Shown here: positions 8,463 to 16,806 of the stretch, in pieces | Numbering within the stretch: the first letter of the stretch is position 1 | How the letters are laid out: every line of letters starts with the position of its first letter | Source of the DNA: Mycoplana rhizolycopersici | Lineage (GTDB): Bacteria > Pseudomonadota > Alphaproteobacteria > Rhizobiales > Rhizobiaceae | Assembly: GCF_013378445.1 (NCBI RefSeq) | Contig: NZ_JABXYK010000015.1 | Span: 38,862-102,861 of the forward strand | Length of the DNA: 64,000 nt | Reading direction: 5' to 3' | Translations under genes and position numbers: made by a program | Notes under the pieces: model-generated | Databases searched by the model: none | Seen by the model: the letters and a program-made list of their open reading frames with translations, nothing else | What the model was told of the DNA's origin: nothing

Positions 8463-9395
8463 TTACGGGTGGTTCTTCACGAATTCCGGTGCGTTTTCGC
8501 AAGTCGTCAGAACGGCGTTCGGCGTCTGGCGCTCATCGACCTTCTGGCCGGCTGCGACGGCGAGCGCTGATTCAACGGCCAGCACGCCCATCTTCTGCGT
8601 GCTCTGCGTGGCAGTCGCGATGAACGGACCATTGCACTTGGCGAGGTATTCGAGGGCCGAGACGTCACCGTCGTAACCGCCGATGATCACCTTGTCGGAG
8701 AGGTTGGCAACGTCGACCGCCTTGGCAGCCCCCATCGCGAGACCATCGGCCTGGCCGAAGATGATCGTAATGTCAGGATTTGCCTGCAGCATGTTCTGCG
8801 CGATCGTAAAACCTTCGTCGGCCGACCACATGTTGCTCCACTGCTGATCGACCAGTTCGACGCCCGTGTTCTCGTCGATGGCGCGCTTGCAGCCGGCAAA
8901 GCGATCGACTTCCGGCGTTGTGCCCTTCTGGCCGTGGATGATCGCCATCTTGCCCGAGCCGCCGGCCTTGCCGATGATGTACTTGCAGACTTCGTAGGCG
9001 GATTCCACGCTTTCACCGGCGATAAAGGTGTCACCCGGCGCTCCCTCGGGCGTGCGGTCAACGTTGATGACGGGGATGCCGGCTTCGCGTGCAAGGCGGG
9101 TCGGAACGGCAGCTGCGGCAGCGCCGGCCGGAATATAGATGAAGGCGTCGATGTCCTGCGTCATCAGGTCCTGAACCTGGCTGACCTGTGTGTTGGTGTC
9201 ATTCTTCGCATCAACGACGATGACTTCTATGCCCTTTTCCTTCGCGTGCTTTTCGACGCCGAGCTTGATCTGGTTGAAGAAGTCGGCCTGGAGGTTCGGG
9301 ACGGCAAGGCCGATCTTCTTCACTTCGGCAGCGGACGCTGGAAGCGCGAGAACAGAAGCGGCGGTTGCCGCCATCAGCAGTTTGGACAGTTCCAT
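8463..9395 (-). CDS. Periplasmic sugar-binding protein (RbsB/PBP1 type)
   Basis: A 310-residue family-2 periplasmic binding protein. The signal peptide is about 22 residues, ending ALPASA. The mature part (KKIGLAVPNLQADFF, then DAFIYIPAG and PVINVDR) follows the ribose/galactose-binding protein pattern. A strong GGAGGAG site precedes the ATG. It lies between permease and ATPase. The ligand cannot be read from sequence; the neighbouring dehydrogenases and kinase suggest a sugar or polyol of four to six carbons. Confidence 0.9.
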   Translation of the reverse strand: MELSKLLMAATAASVLALPASAAEVKKIGLAVPNLQADFFNQIKLGVEKHAKEKGIEVIVVDAKNDTNTQVSQVQDLMTQDIDAFIYIPAGAAAAAVPTRLAREAGIPVINVDRTPEGAPGDTFIAGESVESAYEVCKYIIGKAGGSGKMAIIHGQKGTTPEVDRFAGCKRAIDENTGVELVDQQWSNMWSADEGFTIAQNMLQANPDITIIFGQADGLAMGAAKAVDVANLSDKVIIGGYDGDVSALEYLAKCNGPFIATATQSTQKMGVLAVESALAVAAGQKVDERQTPNAVLTTCENAPEFVKNHP

Positions 9396-9518
9396 GGTTT
9401 CTCCTCCGAGTTACCCGGCGGCGCTGCCCTGGCAGGCAGCCACCTCCCCTTATGCCGGCCCGCACGATTGCGAGCCGTTTTCTCCACCCCGCCGCTTGGG
9501 CCGCGGGGGTGAAAGTCG

Positions 9519-10493
9519 TTACTTGCGCTTGCGGTAGGTTTCGGCCGTAACGGCGAGCACGATGACGGCGCCGATGATGACCTGCTGCATGAAGGGCGAG
9601 ACGCTGAGCAGGTTGAGGCCGTTGCGTAGCACGCCGATGATCAGGACGCCGATGATGGTGCCGCCGATACCGCCCGTGCCACCCGACAGCGAGGTGCCGC
9701 CGATGACGACTGCCGCGATTGCGTCGAGCTCATAGGAAACGCCCGAGGACGGCTGAACGGAGTCGAGACGAGCGGCGAGTACCATGCCCGAGAGGCCGGC
9801 GAGGAAGCTGCACACGACATAGACAAGAACGGTCGCACGCTGGACATTGATGCCAGCCAGGCGCGCCACTTCGGCGTTGCCGCCAATGGCGTAGAGCACG
9901 CGACCGCCGTGGCGGTAGCGCTGATAGAGCAGACCGACGATGAAGACCGCGATCATCACGGCGACCGTCAGCGTCACGAAGCCGCCGAAGCGCACGATGG
10001 CCATCATGTTGAACCAGGCCGGAAAACCGATGATCTGCTGGCCGTCGGTGATCATGTTCGCAAGGCCGCGCGTGATCGACATCATCGCGAGCGTTGCGAT
10101 GAAGGCCGGCACGTTGAAGCGCGTGATCAACAGGCCTGCGACAAGCCCGTTCAGGGAGGCGACGAGCAAGGCGAGCGGAATGGCAATCCCCATCGGCACG
10201 CCGGCGACGACGTTGAGATAGCCGAGCACCATCATCGCCAACGCCATGACAGAGCCAACCGCAAGATCGATGCCACCGATCAGGATGACGAACGTCATGC
10301 CGACAGCCATGACGCCGAGAACCGTGATCTGGTCGAGCACATTAAGGAAGTTGCGCACCGACAGGAACTTGTCCGTCGCAAAGGTCAGAAAGAGGCACAA
10401 CACGATGAGGCCGATCAGCGGCCCCGTGGCTCCGCGCAAGGACGGCAGCGTGATGCCCGCGAACCCCTGTCTTTCTTTCACATCCGCCACCAT
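9519..10493 (-). CDS. Sugar ABC transporter permease (RbsC type)
   Basis: About 324 residues with eight to ten hydrophobic segments, including the hallmark FVILIGGIDLAVGS and the EAA-like loop near AVGGNAEVARLAG. The ATG at 10493 is preferred over the farther upstream start because AGGAGGAGTGCAA lies directly before it. It is the first gene of the minus-strand importer operon and is divergent from the transketolase operon across a 209-bp AT-rich spacer. Confidence 0.9.
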   Translation of the reverse strand: MVADVKERQGFAGITLPSLRGATGPLIGLIVLCLFLTFATDKFLSVRNFLNVLDQITVLGVMAVGMTFVILIGGIDLAVGSVMALAMMVLGYLNVVAGVPMGIAIPLALLVASLNGLVAGLLITRFNVPAFIATLAMMSITRGLANMITDGQQIIGFPAWFNMMAIVRFGGFVTLTVAVMIAVFIVGLLYQRYRHGGRVLYAIGGNAEVARLAGINVQRATVLVYVVCSFLAGLSGMVLAARLDSVQPSSGVSYELDAIAAVVIGGTSLSGGTGGIGGTIIGVLIIGVLRNGLNLLSVSPFMQQVIIGAVIVLAVTAETYRKRK

Positions 10494-10702
10494 TTGCACT
10501 CCTCCTGGCCGTTCGCGACTTCGCGGTTGGCTTTTAGCATAAATATGCAACGCTGTGTGTAAATTCGTACCGCAACTCCTTGGATGGTGTCAAGGCGACA
10601 TATTTGAATCTTTCCGGATACTCATATGCCATTTCCGCTTGACTTGGCGGCTATTCCTGCAAATATATCTATCAGTGTATATTTATTCATCGAGAGGGTT
10701 TC
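10494..10702. promoter_or_regulatory. Divergent promoter spacer of sugar module 1
   Basis: This AT-rich spacer separates the importer (-) from the transketolase genes (+) and must carry both promoters. A small dyad GCAT-AAAT-ATGC lies at 10537-10548 and TATATTTATTCAT lies near 10679-10690. The SorC-family regulator encoded at 14056 is the likely controller. I cannot assign exact operator sites. Confidence 0.4.
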
Positions 10703-11512
10703 ATGCAGCCGAATGATCTCGACCGCATCGCTCGACAGATCCGTCTTCGCGATCTGCAGGCGGTTTTTGAAGCTGGCGCAGGCCATATCGGCGGCGAGAT
10801 GTCCGCCATCGACATCCTGACCGCGCTCTATTTCCGCGTGCTGCGTATCTGGCCCGACCAGCCCAAGCATCCCGATCGCGATCGTTTCGTACTGTCGAAG
10901 GGCCATGTGGCGCTCGCGCTCTATGTGACGCTCGCCAAGCGTGGCTTCATTCCGGAGGAAGAGGTCGCGACCTTCCTGAAACCGCATTCGCGGCTCAACG
11001 GGCACCCGAACTGCAACAAGGTACCTGGCGTCGAGACCAATACCGGTCCGCTCGGCCACGGGCTGCCGGTTGCAGTGGGAATGGCAAAAGCCGCCAAGCT
11101 GACCGGCGCGACCTACCGCACCTATGTGCTGACGGGCGATGGTGAGATGCAGGAGGGCTCCAACTGGGAGGCCATCGCGTCGGGCGCACAGTTCGGCCTC
11201 GACAACCTGACGCTCATCATCGACCACAACCGCTTCCAGCAGGGCGCATCGCTGAAGGACACCAACAATCTCGCCCCCTTCCCTGCAAAGCTGGAGGCCT
11301 TCGGCTGGGATGTCACCGAGATCAACGGCAACGCCATGGACGAGATCGTTCCGGCGTTGGAAAAGCGTGGCAGCCGTCCGCACTGCATCGTCGCCCACAC
11401 CAACAAGGGCCACGGCATATCCTTCATGCAGGACAAGGTCGACTGGCACCACAAGGTGCCGAATGCCGAACAGTACAAGATTGCCGTGGCTGAGCTTTCG
11501 GAGGCCCTTTGA
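10703..11512 (+). CDS. Split transketolase, N-terminal subunit
   Basis: A 269-residue thiamine-diphosphate-binding half of transketolase. Visible motifs are GHIGGEMSAID at the N-terminus, SKGHV, GPLGHGLPVAVG, the cofactor/Mg motif GDGEMQEGSNWEA and the DHNRFQQ segment. Length and content match the N-subunit of two-gene transketolases. It overlaps the C-subunit gene by one base. Split transketolases beside FGGY kinases and sugar importers are known from pentose and apiose pathways (apulose-4-phosphate transketolase AptA/AptB), so it may act on a ketose phosphate made by the downstream kinase. Confidence 0.9.
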   Translation: MQPNDLDRIARQIRLRDLQAVFEAGAGHIGGEMSAIDILTALYFRVLRIWPDQPKHPDRDRFVLSKGHVALALYVTLAKRGFIPEEEVATFLKPHSRLNGHPNCNKVPGVETNTGPLGHGLPVAVGMAKAAKLTGATYRTYVLTGDGEMQEGSNWEAIASGAQFGLDNLTLIIDHNRFQQGASLKDTNNLAPFPAKLEAFGWDVTEINGNAMDEIVPALEKRGSRPHCIVAHTNKGHGISFMQDKVDWHHKVPNAEQYKIAVAELSEAL

Positions 11513-12480
11513 TGAACGCCGTGACACCTTCGCCCAAGCTGCACGACTGCCGTGACGCCTTCGTCGCGGTGCTGGAGCGTCTGGGTGCCGACAATCCCAA
11601 GATCGTCGCCGTCTGCAATGATTCGGTCGGCTCCTCCAAGCTCGGCGGCTTCAAGGCCAAGTGGCCAGAGCGCCTCGTCAATGTCGGCATTGCCGAACAG
11701 GCTCTTGTCGGCGTTGGCGCCGGCCTTGCCAATGGCGGGCTGCTGCCCTTCGTCTGCGGTGCCGCCTGCTTCCTGACCGGCCGTTCGCTGGAACAGATCA
11801 AGGCCGACATCGCCTATTCGAACGCCAATGTGAAGCTCATCGGCATCTCCTCCGGCATGGCCTATGGCGAGCTCGGTCCGACGCATCATTCCATCGAGGA
11901 TTTCGCCTGGACCCGCGTGCTGCCGAACCTGCCAGTCGTCGCGCCTTGCGATTCCATCGAAACGGCAGCCGCCGTGGAGTGGGCGGCATCCTATGACGGC
12001 CCCGTCTTCCTGCGCCTATCACGCGTCGGCGTCCCGGACCTGCTGCCGGAGGGCCACAAATTCGAACTGGGCAAGGCTAATCTGCTGCGCGATGGCGACG
12101 CGATCACGCTCATAGCCAATGGCACCGTCACTCACCGCATGGTGAAGGCGGCCGCCATCCTCGCCGAACAGGGCATCGAGGCGCGCGTCCTCAACATGGC
12201 GACGGTGCGCCCGATCGACGTCGAAGCCGTCGTGGCCGCGGCCCGGGAAACCGGCGCAATTCTCACGGCGGAGGAACACTCCACCTTCGGCGGCCTCGGT
12301 TCGGCCATCGCCGAAGTCGTCGTGGCAGAAGCGCCGGTACCGATGAAGATCCTCGGTGTTCCGGGCATCTTTGCGCCAACCGGGTCCGCCGAATTCCTGC
12401 TCGACGAGTTCGGCATGTCCCCCGCAGGCATCGCCGAGGCGGCGATCGACTTGATTGCGCGAAAGTCTTCCCGCACGTGA
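11512..12480 (+). CDS. Split transketolase, C-terminal subunit
   Basis: A 322-residue pyrimidine-binding and C-terminal half of transketolase. DSVGSSKLGGFKAKWPER, GIAEQALVGVGAGLA (the catalytic Glu) and EEHSTFGGLG are characteristic. The ATG overlaps the N-subunit stop by one base, so the two are probably translationally coupled and made in equal amounts. It partners with the preceding gene to move a two-carbon unit between sugar phosphates. Confidence 0.9.
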   Translation: MNAVTPSPKLHDCRDAFVAVLERLGADNPKIVAVCNDSVGSSKLGGFKAKWPERLVNVGIAEQALVGVGAGLANGGLLPFVCGAACFLTGRSLEQIKADIAYSNANVKLIGISSGMAYGELGPTHHSIEDFAWTRVLPNLPVVAPCDSIETAAAVEWAASYDGPVFLRLSRVGVPDLLPEGHKFELGKANLLRDGDAITLIANGTVTHRMVKAAAILAEQGIEARVLNMATVRPIDVEAVVAAARETGAILTAEEHSTFGGLGSAIAEVVVAEAPVPMKILGVPGIFAPTGSAEFLLDEFGMSPAGIAEAAIDLIARKSSRT

Positions 12481-12504
12481 TCGTGCGCGACTAGATTTCG
12501 TGCC

Positions 12505-12536
12505 GGGCGCGGCAGCACCTCCCAAATGCCGCGCCC
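12505..12536 (+). terminator. Hairpin between transketolase and kinase genes
   Basis: Perfect 10-bp arms GGGCGCGGCA (12505-12514) and TGCCGCGCCC (12527-12536) with a 12-base loop follow the transketolase stop. There is no clear U-tract, so it may act as an attenuator or mRNA-stability element between 11512-12480 and the kinase rather than as a full terminator. Confidence 0.45.
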
Positions 12537-12564
12537 TCCTCAATTTCCGCTCACCGGAGCCGCC

Positions 12565-14034
12565 ATGACGACCGCCATTCTCGCCATCGACCAGGGCACC
12601 ACGAATTCAAAGGCCGTGCTTGTCTCCACCGGCGGCGAAATTCTGGCGCGTGGCGCGTCTCCGGTCGGCATCGAGCATCCGCAGCCGGGCTGGGTGGAGC
12701 AGAACCCGCTACGCCTTTGGGAATCCGTTCAGGAAGCGATCGCGGCATGCCTCAAGGTGGCGCCCGCCGTCGAGATCCTCGGCATAGCCATCTCCAACCA
12801 GCGCGAATCCGTCACAGTATGGGATGCGGCAACCGGCAAGCCGCTCGGCCCGGTGGTCAGCTGGCAGTGTCGCCGCAGCGCGCCGGCATGCGCCGAACTG
12901 ATTGCTGCCGGCCATGCGCCGCGCGTTCAGGCACTCACCGGCCTCCCGATAGATCCGATGTTCCCGGGTCCGAAGATGAAGTGGCTGCTTGACCGCGTAC
13001 CCACCGGGCAGAGTGTGCGGCTCGGCACGATCGACTCCTGGCTGATCCATTGCTTCACGGACGGCGCGGTCCACGCCTGCGACACCGCCAATGCCGCCCG
13101 CAGCCAGCTTTACGATCTCAACCGGCAGGTCTGGAGTGACGAACTCTGCGAACTCTTCGGCGTGATCAAATCCGCCTTGCCCGAGGTGCGTGACAGCGCC
13201 TCCCGCTTCGGTGTCACGAAAAACGTGCCGGGCCTTGCCGATGGCATTCCGATCGCCTCGGCAATCGGCGACAGCCATGCCGCGCTCTTCGGCCACGGTG
13301 CCTTCAATCCCGGCGACGGCAAGGTGACTTTTGGCACCGGCTCGTCGATCATGACGACGCTGCCCCGCTTAATCGCGCCCGAGCAGGGAATCACCACGAC
13401 CATCGCCTGGTCGATTGGCGGAACGCCGACCTATGCCTTCGAGGGCAATATCCTCGTTTCAGCCGCCGCGCTGCCCTGGATGGCCGAAATGCTCGGCCTT
13501 GCCGATGTGCAGGCCCTCACCGATCTCGCAGCGACCGCCAAGCCGGATGGTCCCGGCTTCGTGCCGGCCTTCGTGGGGCTCGGCGCGCCCTATTGGCAGG
13601 CCGATGCGCGGGCGCTGTTTTCCGGCGTCACCTTCAACACCACCCGCGCCCAGATGGCTCGCGCGGTGACGGATTCCATGGCCTTCCAGGTGCATGACGT
13701 CTTCAAGGCGATGTCCGCACAATCGCCGACGCCGCTCGGCCGGCTCTATGCCGATGGCGGGCCGAGCAAGAACACTTTTCTCATGCAGTGCGTCGCCGAT
13801 ACGCTGAACCATGCGATCATCCAGTGCGACGCGCCCGAGGCATCAGCCCTGGGCGCGGCCTATCTCTGCGGTCTGTCGCTCGGTGTCTGGCCGGATCTAG
13901 CCGCCATTGCCGCCCTGCCGCGCGCTGCCAATGCTATTGCACCCCGTGCGTCCGACGCCGCGGACCGCCTTCGGGTCTGGCAAGACGCAATCTACCGCTC
14001 GACCGTTCCGGGTCCTTCAACTATGAGTGAATAA
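12565..14034 (+). CDS. FGGY carbohydrate kinase, glycerol-kinase-like
   Basis: A 489-residue kinase of the FGGY/ASKHA fold. The N-terminal phosphate loop is AIDQGTTNSKA, followed by SNQRES and the C-terminal ATP-site region (FGTGSS, FEGNILVSAAA, YADGGPSKN, ALGAAYLCG). The pattern is closest to glycerol/erythritol/xylulose kinases. The ATG at 12565 follows GGAG at good spacing; the upstream frame extension lacks family sequence. Its product would feed the split transketolase, so the substrate is likely a four- or five-carbon ketose such as erythrulose, xylulose or apulose. Confidence 0.85.
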   Translation: MTTAILAIDQGTTNSKAVLVSTGGEILARGASPVGIEHPQPGWVEQNPLRLWESVQEAIAACLKVAPAVEILGIAISNQRESVTVWDAATGKPLGPVVSWQCRRSAPACAELIAAGHAPRVQALTGLPIDPMFPGPKMKWLLDRVPTGQSVRLGTIDSWLIHCFTDGAVHACDTANAARSQLYDLNRQVWSDELCELFGVIKSALPEVRDSASRFGVTKNVPGLADGIPIASAIGDSHAALFGHGAFNPGDGKVTFGTGSSIMTTLPRLIAPEQGITTTIAWSIGGTPTYAFEGNILVSAAALPWMAEMLGLADVQALTDLAATAKPDGPGFVPAFVGLGAPYWQADARALFSGVTFNTTRAQMARAVTDSMAFQVHDVFKAMSAQSPTPLGRLYADGGPSKNTFLMQCVADTLNHAIIQCDAPEASALGAAYLCGLSLGVWPDLAAIAALPRAANAIAPRASDAADRLRVWQDAIYRSTVPGPSTMSE

Positions 14035-14042
14035 AAATTCAC
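14027..14042. promoter_or_regulatory. Palindrome before the SorC regulator gene
   Basis: GTGAAT-AAAA-ATTCAC is a perfect 6-4-6 inverted repeat. It overlaps the kinase stop codon and lies 13 bp upstream of the SorC start. The position suits an autoregulatory operator, but no second exact copy was found in the 10.5-kb divergent promoter, so this is only a candidate. Confidence 0.35.
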
Positions 14043-14055
14043 CAACGGAGGTTCC

Positions 14056-15006
14056 ATGGGACGACTCAACGAGTTGCGACTGATCGCCCGCATCGCCCAG
14101 ATGTACCATATCGAGGGCAAGCGGCAGGCTGAGATCGCAGAGCTCATGCACATGTCGCAGGCCACCGTTTCGCGTATGCTGAAGCGGGCCGAGCAGGAAG
14201 ACATCGTGCGCACGACGGTCATTCCCCCGGCCGGCACCTTCGCCGATCTGGAAACCGCCCTGCGCGAGCGCTATGGCCTCACCGAAGCCATCGTCATCGA
14301 CTGTTCGGAAGACCGTGACGGCGCAATCATGGCCCGCATCGGGGAGGCAGCAGCCCACTTCCTCGAAGTCACTCTGCAGCAGGACGAAATCGTCGGCGTA
14401 TCGAGCTGGAGCCAGACCATCCTGCGCATGGTCGACAACATTCATCCACTGAAGAGCGCCAAGGCCAAGTACATCGTGCAGATCCTCGGCGGCATGGGCG
14501 ATGCTTCCGTCCAGACCCATGCCACGCAACTGACCGCACGCCTTGCTCGCCTCACCGGTGGCGAACCTCGCCTGCTTCTCGTCCAAGGCATCACCTCCTC
14601 GCGTGAAGCAAAGCTCGTAATGCTCGCCGACCCTGTCGTGCGCGAGACGATGGATCTCTTCGGCCGCCTCAGCCTTGCGATCGTCGGCATCGGCGCTGTG
14701 GAGCCGTCAGAGCTTCTCGCCCGATCCGGCAACACCTTCTCCCGCCAGGAAATGGCGATGCTGCATGAGGCCGGTGCGGTGGGCGAGATTTCCTATCGGT
14801 TCTACGACAAGGACGGAAAGCCGGTCGAAACGCCGCTCAACGACCGCGTCATCGGCCTTTCGCTGGAGGATCTGCGCAAGACCGATCGCGTCATGGCGCT
14901 CGCGGGCGGCGAATCCAAAACCCAGGCCATCGCCGGCGCCCTGAAGCTGGGTGTCATCGATGTGCTTGTCACGGACAAGTTCACGGCAGCCCGGCTGACG
15001 GCCTGA
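14056..15006 (+). CDS. SorC/DeoR-family sugar-responsive regulator
   Basis: A 316-residue regulator. The N-terminal helix-turn-helix (MYHIEGKRQAEIAELMHMSQ, then ATVSRMLKRA) is typical of SorC-family proteins, followed by the sugar-phosphate-binding domain (VGVSSWSQTILRMV, ILGGMG, VGIGAVEPSELL). EryD and related polyol regulators belong here; they sense a phosphorylated intermediate. A CGGAGG site precedes the ATG. It probably controls both divergent arms of module 1. Confidence 0.88.
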   Translation: MGRLNELRLIARIAQMYHIEGKRQAEIAELMHMSQATVSRMLKRAEQEDIVRTTVIPPAGTFADLETALRERYGLTEAIVIDCSEDRDGAIMARIGEAAAHFLEVTLQQDEIVGVSSWSQTILRMVDNIHPLKSAKAKYIVQILGGMGDASVQTHATQLTARLARLTGGEPRLLLVQGITSSREAKLVMLADPVVRETMDLFGRLSLAIVGIGAVEPSELLARSGNTFSRQEMAMLHEAGAVGEISYRFYDKDGKPVETPLNDRVIGLSLEDLRKTDRVMALAGGESKTQAIAGALKLGVIDVLVTDKFTAARLTA

Positions 15007-15054
15007 TCCATCCGGGATCATCCATCGCCTGCTGCATTTTATGGAGAGAAGACC

Positions 15055-15840
15055 ATGAGACGTTTCGCAGGCCAAACGGTATTCGTCACCGGAGGCAACA
15101 AGGGCATCGGCCGCGGTATCGCCAAGCGCTTTGCCGAAGAGGGCGCGAAAGTGGCCATCGCGGCCATCGAAAAGGACACCGGTGCTGCGGCCGAAGCGCT
15201 TGCTGCGGAAACCGGAGCCGAGGTGATAGGCTTTGCGCTTGATGTGACCGACGCCAGGGCTGTTCAGGAAACCTATGGCGAGGCCGAAGCCAAGCTCGGT
15301 GCGATTTCCGTTTCCGTGCAGAATGCCGGCGTCATCACCATCGCCAAGGTCGAAAACCTCACCGAGCGCGAGTGGGACCTCAACCTCGACGTCAACACCA
15401 AGGGCGTCTTCCTGTGCTGCCAGGAGGCGATCCGCCGCTTCCGCGCCAGCGGCACGAAGGGCCGCCTGATCAACACCGCTTCCGGCCAGGCTCGCCAGGG
15501 CTTCATCTATACCCCGCACTACGCCGCCTCGAAGTTCGGCGTCGTGGGCCTCACGCAGAGCCTTGCCAAGGAACTGGCCCGCGAAGGCATTACCGCCAAC
15601 GCCATCTGCCCCGGCATCATCCACACAGAGATGTGGGACTACAACGACCGCGTCTGGGGCCAGATGCTCGGCGAATACGGCCCAGGCGAGTTGATGGCCG
15701 AATGGGTCGAAGGCATCCCGATGGGCCGCGCGGGCACGCCCGCCGAAGTCGCCGCCCTCGTCGCGTTTCTCGCCTCTGCCGATGCGACCTATATTACCGG
15801 CCAGACGATCAATGTTGACGGCGGCCTGATCATGTCGTGA
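15055..15840 (+). CDS. SDR-family dehydrogenase of sugar module 1
   Basis: A 261-residue classical SDR: cofactor motif TGGNKGIG (about 13-20), QNAG, catalytic Ser in NTASGQ, YAASK and a CPGII turn, ending in VDGGLIMS. It resembles threitol/sorbitol/galactitol-type dehydrogenases. It is the second SDR of this module and is co-directional with the regulator and kinase, so the pathway may use two sequential redox steps or two alternative substrates. Confidence 0.85.
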   Translation: MRRFAGQTVFVTGGNKGIGRGIAKRFAEEGAKVAIAAIEKDTGAAAEALAAETGAEVIGFALDVTDARAVQETYGEAEAKLGAISVSVQNAGVITIAKVENLTEREWDLNLDVNTKGVFLCCQEAIRRFRASGTKGRLINTASGQARQGFIYTPHYAASKFGVVGLTQSLAKELAREGITANAICPGIIHTEMWDYNDRVWGQMLGEYGPGELMAEWVEGIPMGRAGTPAEVAALVAFLASADATYITGQTINVDGGLIMS

Positions 15841-15966
15841 CGCTGCGGACCGGCGCAAAGTGCAGCCTCAAGTCAGAAGCTTGCGCATCAGGCGTTCGAC
15901 AGCCTTGGTCTGGTGCTTTGCTGTGCCCAGACCTTGATCGGCCGGGTGAAAGTCAGGACCTGTCAC

Positions 15967-16806
15967 TCAGGCCATGAAGCGTTCCATGAGAAAATCGGGG
16001 TGCGCACCATGCATATCGGAGATCACAGCCACCTCGCTTTCCGTGCTGCCCGCAAGTATGCCCGTCCGGACGAGGCAAGAGGCCAAGCCTGCGCTGGTGG
16101 CGCCCGCAATATCGTGTTCGATGCTGTCGCCGATGCAGATAATGCGATCGCTGGTGATATTGGAAAGCAGGGATTGGGCCCGCTGGTAGATCGCGGGATA
16201 GGGCTTGCCGAACCAGCGAACAGGGCCGCCGAGGTCGTGGTAGGCGAGCGCGATACTGCCTGCGCCCGGTGCTGTGACGCCGCCCTTGGCGAGCTTGTGA
16301 CGGTCGGGATTGGTGCAGTAGCAGGGCACGCCGCGCCGCGCCGCCGGCGCCAGCCGGTCGCGGTAGGCTGACAGTGGAATTCTTTCCGCCTCGCTGCCCG
16401 AGATGATCACGATGTCGGCGATCTCAGCATTCTCGACACTTTTGAAGCCGAGCGAGTCTGCGAGGTTGCGGTCGCCGCCGCTCGAGATCGTCAGGCAGCG
16501 CGTCGCCGTTGAGCCGGCCGTTTCGCGGACAAGGATATCATAGGCGACATCGCCGGAGGTCAGGAAGCGGTCGAAGCCCGCGCGGTCGAATCCGAGCCCG
16601 ACCAGACGCTCGGCATTGTAGTCGCCGCTCCGGCCTGAATTGGAGAGAAGGATGACGGTTTTCCCCGACGCCTTGAGCCGGAGCAAGGCCTCGTTGGCAC
16701 CAGGATAGGCCCGCTCGTCATCGCGCAGCACGCCGAACTGGTCCACGAGAAAGGCATCGTAGCGTTCGGCAAGGGTTGCGAGGGTCGTCCATGGTGCGAG
16801 GCTCAT
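15967..16806 (-). CDS. HAD class IIA hydrolase (NagD/CECR5-like)
   Basis: A 279-residue HAD phosphatase. Motif I is DQFGVL (about residues 19-24), motif II is LLSNSG and motif IV is CIGDSIEHD. The second Asp of the usual DxD motif is Phe, as in the CECR5-like subfamily where the motif reads DxxGVL. The ATG at 16806 overlaps the upstream kinase stop (ATGA). It is the last gene of the kinase-aldolase unit and may dephosphorylate a pathway intermediate or an inhibitory side product. Confidence 0.8.
   Translation of the reverse strand: MSLAPWTTLATLAERYDAFLVDQFGVLRDDERAYPGANEALLRLKASGKTVILLSNSGRSGDYNAERLVGLGFDRAGFDRFLTSGDVAYDILVRETAGSTATRCLTISSGGDRNLADSLGFKSVENAEIADIVIISGSEAERIPLSAYRDRLAPAARRGVPCYCTNPDRHKLAKGGVTAPGAGSIALAYHDLGGPVRWFGKPYPAIYQRAQSLLSNITSDRIICIGDSIEHDIAGATSAGLASCLVRTGILAGSTESEVAVISDMHGAHPDFLMERFMA

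Noticed and set aside
6910..8676. 588-codon plus-strand open frame
   Set aside because: It mirrors the RbsA-type ATPase on the other strand; the minus-strand protein has all ABC motifs.
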